NCBI GenBank assembly: GCA_023053575.1
Contig: JAKZAP010000016.1
Location: 20,168,030 to 20,232,029, forward strand
Length of the DNA: 64,000 nucleotides
Direction of reading: 5' to 3'
DNA from: Branchinecta lynchi
Taxonomy: Eukaryota > Arthropoda > Branchiopoda > Anostraca > Branchinectidae
Below are positions 8,047 to 16,900 of this stretch, piece after piece (position 1 is the first letter of the stretch; each line of letters begins with the position of its first letter). The notes below the pieces were generated by a model that saw only the letters and a program-made list of their open reading frames with translations, was not told the DNA's origin and did not search any database. A program made the translations under genes and the position numbers.

Positions 8047-8436
8047 GGGGAACATTTTTATGAATAAATTTCTCCCGTCTGAGTTTTGTCAGCCGTAAAG
8101 AAAAGCACTGGTTTCAGTATGCGTTTCACAGAGTAAGCGCTGTCTAGATTCTCTCCAATCAGTCAAGAAAGATTCAGTACAGTTCCGTAGATAGCAGATG
8201 TGTTTTGCGTTTCACGGAGCAAGCGCTATCTAGATTCTCTCCGATCAGTCAAGAAAGTTTCAGTAGAGTTCCGTAGATAGCAGATGTGTTTTGTGTTTCA
8301 CGGAGCAAGCGCTATCTAGATTCTCTCCGATCAGTCAAGAAAGATTCCATACAGTTTAGCAGGTGGCGGATGTGTTCCGAATCGCGAACCTTTCATTCAA
8401 TCAAATAATTTCTGAAACAATTTTATTACATAATAA
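8041..8436. promoter_or_regulatory. Divergent intergenic region, likely two-way promoter
   Basis: The only divergent gene junction seen in the element, between POLB on the minus strand and the 2-TM gene on the plus strand. Most of its 396 bases is an 86-base tandem repeat. A promoter or replication-control role is inferred from position. Confidence 0.4.
8121..8385. repeat. Three 86-bp tandem repeats
   Basis: Copies start at 8121, 8207 and 8293. Each holds GCGTTTCACGGAGCAAGCGC and CTAGATTCTCTCCGATCAG with few differences; the third decays in its last 30 bases. CAAGCGCTATCTAG is repeated in each. Confidence 0.9.
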
Positions 8437-8439
8437 ATG
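8431..8439 (+). promoter_or_regulatory. TAATAAATG start motif, 2-TM gene
   Basis: TAATAAATG overlaps the start codon at 8437. Confidence 0.5.
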
Positions 8440-8859
8440 GAAGAATTAGAAAAGAAAATGTATGTTTACCGTCGCAGTTACAAGTACTACAATCGTATAA
8501 GTAATAGCTTACTTGTATCCAAATTCCTCTTTTCGGCAGCAGGAATGTCTGCGTTTCTAGTGCTACCTTTAGCTTCTTTAAGTTTGGGTGCTGTTATCAT
8601 CGAAATAATTGAAAAGCAGTTAAGCATTGCTGATAGAAAAGCAGAATTTAGGACAAATTACAATTTTTATACTGAGTTGTTCTCAATGCTAAAATGCGGA
8701 CAATTAACAATTGAGGAGGTAATTCAGAGAGAAACAGAGATGCGTAAAACCTTTCGATTTTTTCCTCGCGAAAAATACATGAAACAGGTTCGCTTGAACG
8801 GTTATAAATATTGTAAGAACGAAACTATCAAAATACAAGAAAATTTACCAAAAATATAA
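8437..8859 (+). CDS. Small Polinton protein with two membrane segments
   Basis: 140 residues, intact. Residues about 24-58 are strongly hydrophobic with a small-residue break, consistent with a two-helix membrane hairpin. The N-terminus is a Tyr/Arg/Lys-rich helix and the C-terminal half is a charged helix (TIEEVIQRETEMRK). Short membrane proteins of this shape occur in other Polintons, but I know no established function. It is transcribed away from POLB, so it may be expressed with a different set of genes. A role in membrane attachment or virion entry/exit would be speculation. Confidence 0.65.
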   Translation: MEELEKKMYVYRRSYKYYNRISNSLLVSKFLFSAAGMSAFLVLPLASLSLGAVIIEIIEKQLSIADRKAEFRTNYNFYTELFSMLKCGQLTIEEVIQRETEMRKTFRFFPREKYMKQVRLNGYKYCKNETIKIQENLPKI

Positions 8860-8899
8860 AATTTTTGCAAAACCTCCCACCCCAGACTTTGAAGATTGA

Positions 8900-9097
8900 A
8901 GATGTTTATTTGTCGTCTTATTATTTTTTATGGTGTGTCTGGGGTGCCCCGTGAGGGGAGGAAACCCTCAGAGTTTTTTGTTCGCCATCCTCACCATTAA
9001 CCTCAAGTTGATGGCGGGATTCGATCTCACGACATCATTGATGAAGTGGTTGATCTAAGACGTTGCAACATCTTAGACCACTACACCAACGGGGCCT
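8900..9097 (-). mobile_element. tRNA-derived SINE-like insertion
   Basis: Read on the minus strand from 9097 it starts GGCCCCGTTGGTGTAGTGG, a good A box. A palindromic anticodon-like arm follows, then GATCGAATCCCGCC, a B box with one mismatch. The A-to-B spacing is long and the stems do not pair well, so it is not a functional tRNA. Downstream GGGTTTCCTCCCC is a motif I associate with SINE tails. It separates the two plus-strand Polinton genes, so it probably inserted into the element. Confidence 0.45.
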
Positions 9098-9337
9098 GCA
9101 GAATCTCCGCAACGAAATGTTTTGTGATGTGAATACTAATGCGCAATGAGATTTTCTGTTTTTTGTTGCCCTAAGAGCTTTATCAGTACTAGAGGCAGAA
9201 TTGTGGGTACGTCGAGGAGATTTTAATTTGATGATGTGATGAATATCGATTTGGATTTTTTTTTACATTAGATATTATCAATAAAAATATGTATGTGAGT
9301 TTGTGAGCCTGGATTTTTATTTAATAAAATCATCCAC

Positions 9338-9346
9338 TAATAAATG
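9338..9346 (+). promoter_or_regulatory. TAATAAATG start motif, 102-residue gene
   Basis: TAATAAATG overlaps the start codon at 9344. Confidence 0.5.
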
Positions 9347-9652
9347 GAGTCCACAAAGGAAGTCTTGAATACAATCAGAATGAATAAATACAATGAGACA
9401 ATCAGGAAAGAAGAACTAGTTCTAGGACTGAAATATGCTATTGTTAAAATGAGAATTGCTAAGACAAAATATGGTGATAAGTTGGTTGTAGTCATTAATC
9501 ATAATGACAAACCATGTGATTTGTTTATAACACAGAAATATAATGCCATTGCTAACGAATTACTTTTAAAGAAAAATCTGGTTTTGCAACCGATTGTACG
9601 CGAAAACAAGAACAAAGAAACATATGTGGATTTAGAACTGTTTACTCAGTAA
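9344..9652 (+). CDS. Small Polinton protein, possible OB-fold
   Basis: 102 residues, intact. The layout LGLKYAIVKMRIAKTKYGDKLVVVIN, a run of predicted strands, followed by FITQKYNAIANELLL, resembles small Polinton proteins with a 'Y.I...R...TKYG..VVV' core that look like single-strand DNA-binding folds. I infer a beta-barrel but cannot confirm it. It lies downstream of the 2-TM gene, from which it is separated by a SINE-like insertion. It is the last gene of the element at this end. DNA replication support would fit, but is inference. Confidence 0.6.
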   Translation: MESTKEVLNTIRMNKYNETIRKEELVLGLKYAIVKMRIAKTKYGDKLVVVINHNDKPCDLFITQKYNAIANELLLKKNLVLQPIVRENKNKETYVDLELFTQ

Positions 9653-9884
9653 TATTTGAATAAAAAATGAAAAATGTAAAAAAAAAGAAGTAGTAGTATA
9701 TTGTAGTATTTTATATGTAGTAAAGGGTAATATTCTCATTTCTTGTATCCTTTATTTTGGAAGTAAGAAAATAAAAATGTTCTTAAAAAGGGGGGTAATT
9801 TGGTAAAAAGGATGTTAAAGTTTAAGAAATTGATGTTAAAATGGGGTTTTGAAATTGGGGGGAGGGTGGAGTGGGAGCCGGTAT

Positions 9885-10686
9885 TATATACTACTCCTCA
9901 AGATTCCGGATTCCCCCTCCCTCCACTCCCCCCACAGTACCCGAATCGGCTCGGTTATGTCAATGATGTATCTAGTCTTTGCTAGGTGTCTTCCCACCAA
10001 GTTTCATCTCGATCCCTCCACGCATAGCGTTTCCCAAGATTTCCGGTTGCCCCCTCCATTTCCCCCCAAAAGTCACCCGATCCGGTCCGGATTTTAAGTA
10101 GGTCGTCTGAGGCATGAGGTCTTTCCAAATATCAAGTTCCATCGAGATCCGATCACCCGTTCAAAAGTTATAAATACCTCAAGATTCCGGATTCCCCCTC
10201 CCTCCACTCCCCCCACAGTGCCCGAATCGGCTCGGTTATGTCAATGATGTATCTAGTGTTTGCTAGGTGTCTTCCCACCAAGTTTCATCTCGATCCCTCC
10301 ACTCATAGCGTTTCCCAAGATTTCCGGTTGCCCCCTCCAGCTCCCCCCAAAAGTCACCGGATCCGGTCCGGATTTTAAGTGGGTCGTCTGAGGCATGAGG
10401 TCGTTCCAAATATCAAGTTTCATCGAGATCCGATCACCCGTTCAAAAGTTAAAAATACCTCAAGATTCCGGATTCCCCCTCCCTCCACTCCCCCCACGGT
10501 GCTCGGATCGGGGAAGTGACTATTTCTAACTTAATCATTTGGGGTCCCTGATATGCCTGCCAAGTTTTATCGTCCTAGCTTATGTGGAAGTGCCCGAAAT
10601 AGCAAAACCTGGACAGACCGACAGACCGACGGACGGACAGAAATTGCAATCGCTATATGGCACTTGGCCGAAGGGCAAGTGCCATA
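9885..10686 (+). mobile_element. Helentron/INE-like element A, copy 1, left-truncated
   Basis: About three tandem units of roughly 280 bases, matching the larger copy at 28.5-31.3 kb. A GACAGACC/GACGGACG microsatellite follows, and the copy ends in a near-perfect terminal hairpin at 10656-10686 (TATGGCACTTG paired with CAAGTGCCATA). No left end is seen; the copy starts abruptly after the Polinton. It has no coding capacity. Confidence 0.75.
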
Positions 10687-10689
10687 AAA

Positions 10690-11945
10690 AAGAAAAAGAA
10701 CAAGATACAACTAATTCTAAAAAGACTAAACAACTAATCCAAAACGCGCCAGTGATCCCCAGGAAGAAGGAGTAAGCGTAATAATACGATGATGGCACTT
10801 TACACAAAGGACTTGCACCGTGACCAATAAACCAGAAACGTTTTTTTTTTTCCAATATAATTTAAAAGTACAGGACCCCATTGTCGTAGCCACGTAGACA
10901 TACCAGGACCCGTAAGTAAGCGTCTCCTTAACGACCCAAACTCAACGACTCAAATCCTGTGTCAACCAATCACGGCGATCTTTGGGAGCAGATGTGACAC
11001 CACTTCTAGATTTCTTCCGCTACGCTAGGTACCCGGAGAGGCCGGAGATTTTGCATCGGCAAGGAGAGATAGTCATCAAGAGTATCTTACAAAATCCACC
11101 ATACGCAAGTACAGCAGAAGGGTCTGTTAATTTGATAATATGGGCCCCGTTGGAAACGAACGGGGGGGGGTATCTTCAAAGTATCTTCAAAAGCCTAGAA
11201 CCTGTAAGAACAAGGAAACTTGCTGTCTTATCTCTAGTTGTGGTTCAAGTTGCGAAAAATAGTCGCTGGAAGATCTGCGCGTCTGGAACACCTGGATGCT
11301 TGAGGCAGGACCCCCCCCCCCTAAAAATGACAACAATCGGTCCAAGTTTCAACTAAACACCGGCCATGCTTCAAAAGTTATAAACTGGGCACAATTACCT
11401 CTGAACCGGAAGAATTTCGAAGGTTTGTGGGGGGGGGGGGGCTTTAAACTAGACCGGTAACGGTTCACAAATCTGAAATCATAGGCAACCGTGCCAGTTG
11501 CTCATAAACCCAGAGTGTGAGGGAGGTGCAATTTCAAAAGTTTCTTCCAAGGATCCAGGTACTGGAAAGTTCATCATCCTAGCTCAAACTGTGGTAAAGT
11601 TAAGATTAATATGGGACAAAATGGGCAATGTGGGACCGGAGAATTTGAAATGGAACGCAGCACATGCATATCCGTGGAGGGAAATTGTAATTACAAGCAC
11701 GTCAGTGAATTGTTAAAGCACAACTCTTACTAGCAATGATCTGTTCACGGTAAAATGGCTCAGAAATATCATTTTCAAAAACACCATTACTTTCCTCGAA
11801 AAATTAGCGATTTAATTGTAAGCGCCCTTCCCTCACTCCGACGCGGCGGCTGGACGCAACATATTTGAAAACTGAACGCGCCTTGGTTAAAAAGTGGGAA
11901 AACAAAACAAATCAAAGCAAGTCCAAAACAGGAAGTCTCCCAAAA
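10690..11945. other. No gene; dispersed repeat fragments
   Basis: I see no coding exon. 10735-11090 is homologous, inverted, to 49627-49835, so it is a dispersed repeat. 11300-11450 carries C9-C10 and G12 runs and CCAAGTTTCAACTAAAC, a relative of the module found in the Helentron-like arrays. Confidence 0.5.
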
Positions 11946-11954
11946 TGAAAAATA

Positions 11955-12700
11955 ACTAGACCTACGTTGCCTGGGATTAACGTGAAGTGTTGCGGCAACC
12001 TTTGTCCGGCTTCGACGACTAAAGTGTTGCAAGAGCAACACTTTGGTTTTGTTTCTTCGCCGTCGGTTAAATGCTGAAGTTGTCAACTTTTCGCAGCTTA
12101 TAAAACGGTATGTTCTAAGAAGAACACAATCAGTAATCATATGATCAAAGGCTATTCCTCAGTGTTGTAAAAACAACAACAAAAGAATATCTGAAGAAGG
12201 GACTAAACTGACTTTGCAGTCAATTGAACTTTATCGTTTTCAATCGTAGATATCGTGACGGATGAAAACTTGGGACAATATCTTATATAATCTAGTTGGT
12301 ATTATAAAGCTCATTGTCTCATTGTTTTACATTATCGTTTGTACCCGTTGCGTATGAAAATATTGATCCTTGTTTACAGCGGTAGACCATCGGTACAAAC
12401 TTTCTTACCGTAAGATTTATAGAAATCGAATACATTGTGCACCAATCTGCACAAATTTCTAGCCCCTCCTGAACCGATTCCTACTTACAACTCTCTCTCC
12501 CGTGATAGACATGAAGTTCACCGGAACAAATAGTGGGTACACCAGCTAGCAAAAGTTGCAAACCCCTCATCGCTGAAGATGATAACAGGTGAGTTTTACT
12601 TACAAGTCCTTTGCCTATCTTACAATTGGGAACCAAATGGTTCTTACCATCGAATACACCGGAAATAAATAACAGGTACACCAACTTGGAGAATCATACA
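11955..12700 (+). repeat. Single unit of the 0.75-kb repeat family
   Basis: Matches the array at 38.84-42.67 kb: GTGAAGTGTTGCGGCAACC, the short hairpin GTGTTGC-AAGA-GCAACAC, the ATCGTGACGGATGAAAACTT block, and two copies of the AGCAAAAGTTGCAAACCCCT-type block. Confidence 0.75.
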
Positions 12701-12859
12701 AAGATGCAAGCGTCACATTTTTGCAAATTTCGTCGGCTCTGCTAAAAATCATGGACAACAGGGCCTAGCCAGCACATGACACTCTACATTCTTTTCTGGC
12801 CGATGAACGAAAAATTGTATGTTGTTTTTTGTTGTGTTTTCTTTAATTATTTTATTTTG

Positions 12860-13275
12860 TTTTGCATAGATAGATAGATAGATAGATATTTAATGCATAA
12901 TAGCCAACAAGGGTCATCGCACCACAACAACAAAAGAAAAAATATATAACAGCAAGAACACTATGCCAATATTTAAATTTACAGGGATATACAATTTTCC
13001 CTGTGTGCTAACCCTATCCGGAGGAACCTTCCAAATAGCTGAATAGCCTGGAAACTTTTCTCTTTCATTCTCTCAATTATCCACTCACTCCCACACGCTC
13101 TCACTCCAAACAACTCTTGTCTCAACCCATTCAATTCCTCACACTCACATCCACACATAGGGCAAGAGTAAGGACCAGTTTTAACCCTAACTTTACCCAA
13201 ATATTTTCTTCTTTTACCAAGAGGTAAACTATCCCCTCTCAAACCCATAAATAACACAAGTTCCTCATGGGACAT
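12860..13275 (-). mobile_element. LINE 3' fragment with (TCTA)n tail
   Basis: A 98-codon frame (13275 to 12979) has LPLGKRRKYLGKV followed by a CPMCGCECEEL knuckle. It matches the frame at 55043-55348, so both are 3' ends of one LINE family that has a C-terminal zinc-knuckle region. A short UTR and a TCTA microsatellite at 12870-12890 follow. The rest of the element is missing. Confidence 0.65.
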
Positions 13276-13484
13276 ACTCCGCTGCTCAAATGACGGGTCA
13301 GAAATAAATTACTCAGTTACTCATATTTTCCAGAACCAAAGGATGAAGCCTTTGTGACAACAGCCGAAATTGCCTTACTCCTACCAAGACCAAATCTTAG
13401 TGAGGGTGCAGCAGCAGGGCGCAAAACATAGGTGTCCCTGACTGTTGATGTCCGAGTTCTCTGATGAATAAATAGTGCTATAGG

Positions 13485-13770
13485 CAGGGGCGTGACGACG
13501 CAGGGAGGGACGCCCCCCCCCCCCACCCACTGTTGTCGGTAAAAAATAACACAGTCGGCGCGAATCGCCGCGATTTTTCGTCAAAAAAAGTTGATTATTT
13601 TCAGTTGTTTTTTCCTGAAAATCAGTCGATTTTTTCGAAAATGTCGTTTTTTTTTTTGAAAACAGTGTTTTTTCTGCAAAGAAAAAAGTCGCTAACAATT
13701 ACTAACCAGTCGGTAAATTCGTTGCCCCCCCACACCTACCCCCCAGACATTTTGGCCAGTAACGCATCTG
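13485..13770. mobile_element. hAT-like MITE, 286 bp
   Basis: Flanked by GCTATAGG (13477-13484) and GCTACAGG (13771-13778), an 8-base TSD with one mismatch. Ends CAGGGGCGTGAC and GTAACGCATCTG are imperfect inverted repeats. A C15 run lies just inside the left end. GTCGGTAAAAAATAAC inside it recurs in the copies at 35083 and 61534. Confidence 0.8.
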
Positions 13771-13827
13771 GCTACAGGCGTCTTGTGCTTTTATTCTTAC
13801 TGAAGTTGACCATATTGACCTTTTATT

Positions 13828-13886
13828 GATACTCCGCTTTGATTTTTTGTAGCGGGTCAAAAATAAATTATTATTATTATTCTAGG
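13828..13886 (+). repeat. LINE tail with (ATT)n
   Basis: TACTCCGCTTTGATTTTTTG, GCGGGTCAAAAATAAATTA and an ATT run; a related tail is at 13267-13310. Confidence 0.5.
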
Positions 13887-14376
13887 TTTGTAACAATTGA
13901 AATTAAAAAATGGCACTGTGTCCCAAGTACCCTTAGGTATGTCCCAGAGTAAAATAATCAGTGGAATAGGATGAAGAGGACGGTTAGGAAAATCATCGGT
14001 ACCGAAGAGATTGACTAAGAAAATAATCTACAAAAAAATCTGGAAGGAAGCGGAAGAAAATTCCACTTAACTGAGTATAGCAAAATCAAGCAATTTGGCC
14101 AAAGCGTTCCTTCAGAGCAAGCTAGGTAGTGCACTATCAAATATCAAAGCGTTCTCAAGATAACCGATATACACTTGAACATTCCCCAGGATACCCAGAT
14201 GTCCCCTATAGAAATAAAGGAAAACTGTTGAGGTGTACAATTATGAAGCGATAAAACGAAATTTCTCGTTACTAGTGATAAAAAGAACCCAGTTTCGGAG
14301 GTGCCAGAATGTTGCAGGTTTCTGCGACCGATGGCAACACTGCTATGAAATTTCACATAAATAGCCTAACACTCAC
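13887..14376. other. Presumed intron sequence, no gene seen
   Basis: No supported exon or recognised repeat. It lies just 3' of the minus-strand exon at 14377-14562. Confidence 0.4.
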
Positions 14377-14562
14377 CTGGACCTTGATGTCTTGGACACA
14401 TCTGAATTAAAGGAACTGTTCCTATTTAAATCTTTTTGAAGGCGCGATGTGGGTTCAACATCTTCAAACCGCAGCTTTCTGGACGTGTTCAGCATCCCTT
14501 CACTGGTATGTTGATAGGGGTCCTCATCCATCTGATGACGAAGTGGGGGGCTTCCAAACAGA
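14377..14562 (-). CDS. Internal exon of an unidentified host gene
   Basis: On the minus strand a pyrimidine-rich acceptor ending TTTTGCAG precedes 14562, and a strong donor CCAG|GTGAGT follows 14377. The 186-base exon is open in one frame, phase 2 at both ends, so it is symmetric. It encodes a hydrophilic Ser/Arg/Asp-rich segment beginning LFGSPPLRHQMDEDPYQ and ending with SFNSDVSKTSRS, which looks disordered. The phase fits the exon at 31452-31767 upstream on the same strand, so the two may belong to one gene, about 17 kb apart. I do not recognise the protein. Composition and splice signals argue for a real exon; neighbouring sequence is repeat-rich and non-coding. Confidence 0.65.
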
Positions 14563-14654
14563 CTGCAAAAGAACGATATTTTGAGCGTCTTCCACCCTTC
14601 TAACATCGATCGTTAATCTGGCACCTTCTTGTTGGAATAATATAACTTTTGTAA

Positions 14655-15062
14655 ATGAGTGTTCTTTCTGATCAGAGTTTGAAGGTGTCAAAGTTTGTAA
14701 ACAAAGACGGAGTCTCGTCCTATTGGTCAGTTATGACACATTTTTTCAAATCTGCGTCATCGCTTACCAATAGGATTCGAGACTCTTTTTTTGTGTTCAA
14801 ACTTTTGAGCCTTCAAGCTCGTACTTCCTTGGAAACTCTTTTGCAGAAATTAAACTACACGATTAAGGAATAGCCCAGTTAACATTCCTGCAAGTCCCTG
14901 GCTCAGAATGATGGTCAAACGCCGTTAATTTAATTTCAAATTTGAAAGTCCTATACCTCCCAATGTTAATTTTTTTTGTTACGTTCCCGTGATGATGGTG
15001 TAGCGATATCCGTTTTCATCGGGTATGGTGCAATCTCTCTATAGGCTATAACTGTTAGTAGA
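14655..15062. mobile_element. Partial copy of fold-back family FB3
   Basis: Contains the loop-proximal inverted arms (14685-14730 and 14772-14825, both with GAGTCTCG and CCTATTGG) and the right arm, ending TATGGTGCAATCTCTCTATA at 15062. It matches 38340-38740. The outer left arm is missing. Confidence 0.6.
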
Positions 15063-15423
15063 GGTAACGAATTGTGGTGTTCCGCTTAGCTCCTACACTC
15101 CGCTGGTTTGAATCGGGCAAGGTTTTCGGGAATTTATTCGATTCTTCATGGTCGTGTTACAGAGATAGGGAGAGGAAGGCTCTGGTGGTATACCCTACGT
15201 TTCAGCCGTAATGGTCGTCCATTTTTTTTTGCTAGATATTCTTTCTAGTCGAAACACAAGCATAAAATACGCACGTACATCGGATTCACGCAGTGTAAAC
15301 CCGGAGCATTATCCGAGTACGGAGGCAGTGTTCCCATTCTTTTCTGACTGAACCTGGCTGTGTCATTTGGCCGCAAAAACCTGTGAATCTTTGGCGTTTT
15401 AAGTCACAGGCGAAGTCCTTTTT
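15063..15423. other. No gene seen
   Basis: No exon or recognised repeat can be supported; presumed intron. Confidence 0.35.
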
Positions 15424-16866
15424 GGGATCCCAAAACGTAAGTGGAGGGATACCTATGACATCGCAAAAGTTGTCCGTCTGTCCCCGTCCGTCCGTCCGTC
15501 CGTCTGTCCGTCCGTCCGTCCGTCTGTAAGCACGATAACTCTCGAAGGGAACGAGATATTTTGATGAAACTTGGTGTGAGGGTTCGTTGGGTCGTCGGAC
15601 CAGTCAAGTTCGTAGATGGGCTTTGTAGCTCTACATTTAGGGGTGGGGGAGGGGATTCAAATTAAGGGACAAACAAAATATTTTGAAACAGCTAATGTGA
15701 TAGTCAATTATGGGGTAAGAAGACATGCTGAACACGATGGTGAAAACTATTTTGTCATCGGACAATTAGTTCGCCCGGAATCCGGCCAAAACCGGAAAGT
15801 TTGTTGAAAGTAAAAGTTTTATTTGAAGTTGATTAACTGTTCAATTTAGGGGTAGGAAGACATGCTGAAGACGATGGTGAAAACTATTTTGTCATCGGAC
15901 AAGTAGTTCGCCCGGAATCCGGCCAAAACCGGAAAGTTTGTTGAAAGTAAAAGTTTTATTTGAAATTGATTAGATGTTCGATTTTGGGGTCGGAAAACAT
16001 GCTGAAGACGATGGTGAAAACTATTTTCTCGACGGACAAGTATTTCGCCCGGAATCCGGCCCAAACCGGAAAGTTTGTTGAAAGTAAAAGTTTTATTTGA
16101 AGTTGATTAGATGTTCGATTTAGAGGTAGGAAGACATGCTGAAGACGATGGTGAAAACTATTTTCTCGACGGACAAGTATTTCGACCGGAATCCGGCCCA
16201 AGCCGGAAAGTTTGTCAAAATTAAAAGTTTTATTTGGAGTTGATTAGATGTTCGATTTAGGGCAAGAAGACATGCTGAACACTTATGTGAAAACAATTTT
16301 CTACCCGGACATGTAGTTCGTCCGGAATCCGGCCAAAACCGGAAATCTGTTGGAAGTCAAAGTTTTATTTCTAGTTGATTAGATAAGCGATTTAGGGTAA
16401 GAAGAGATGCTGAGTCCCTGTATGACAATCATATTTTACCCGGACATATAGTTCGACCGGAATCCGACTGGAATCGGAAAATTTGTTATAAGCTAAATTT
16501 CTATTTGAAGTTGATTAGATGTTCATTACTGGGGAAAGAAAATACCCTGATTTCGTCTTTGAGCTTTCTTTTTTTCGCCGGACAAGTAGTTCTGGAGTTC
16601 GGCCGGAACCGGGAAATTGGCAGAAGTGGCAGGAAGTTTTCGTCAAAACAGATATGACTTATAGGGGTAAAAACAACAGGCTGAATCCAAATCTGAACTT
16701 GTTTTTCTCAGGTGATTAGCTATTTGGCCTTAATCTGTTTCTGAATTTTAGTTGTAAAAATGTTCAAGGAGTCTGGCGAAGACTGGATCTGGCTAAGACA
16801 AGACCCAGTTGTCTGGATCAGATATTGAATTTTTGGGATCCCATCGAAACCTTTGGTCTTGTTCTT
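15424..16866 (+). mobile_element. Helentron/INE-like element B, copy 1
   Basis: Starts TTTTTGGGATCCCAAAACG and ends CCTTTGGTCTTGTT, limits shared with the copies at 50.2-51.5 and 63.5 kb. The start palindrome recurs near the end as TTTTTGGGATCCCATC, the subterminal repeat layout of Helentron-associated elements. Inside are a GTCCGTCCGTCC microsatellite (15470-15525) and six to seven tandem units of 137 bases (about 15700-16540) carrying GACATGCTGAAGACGATGG and CCGGAATCCGGCC. No TSD is visible at the flanks, as expected for that class. No protein is encoded. Confidence 0.75.
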
Positions 16867-16900
16867 ATCGAAACATAATTTCCTTTCTTCTTTTTTCTTG

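Larger units (their letters stand above)
1..9700. mobile_element. Polinton/Maverick element, left part outside window
   Basis: The block has the diagnostic Polinton combination: retroviral-type integrase, adenain-type protease, A32/FtsK-type packaging ATPase and protein-primed family B DNA polymerase, with small virion-type genes between them. Genes from 1 to 8040 are on the minus strand and two genes at 8437-9652 are on the plus strand. The major capsid gene and the left terminal inverted repeat are not visible and would lie beyond base 1. I could not define a right terminal inverted repeat; the coding part ends at 9652 and another repeat family begins at about 9885. The family is known to replicate by its own polymerase and insert with its own integrase. 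Several genes carry single-base frameshifts, so this copy may be inactive. Confidence 0.95.

Noticed and set aside
8121..8385. CRISPR-like direct repeats
   Set aside because: Whole 86-base units are repeated; there are no variable spacers.
9010..9097. Functional tRNA gene on the minus strand
   Set aside because: A box is good, but the anticodon loop has the wrong size, the T stem does not pair, and A-to-B spacing is too long. Treated as SINE-like.
15846..16201. Repeated minus-strand frames with NFPVWAGFRA
   Set aside because: They arise from the 137-base array of element B and are not maintained in all units.
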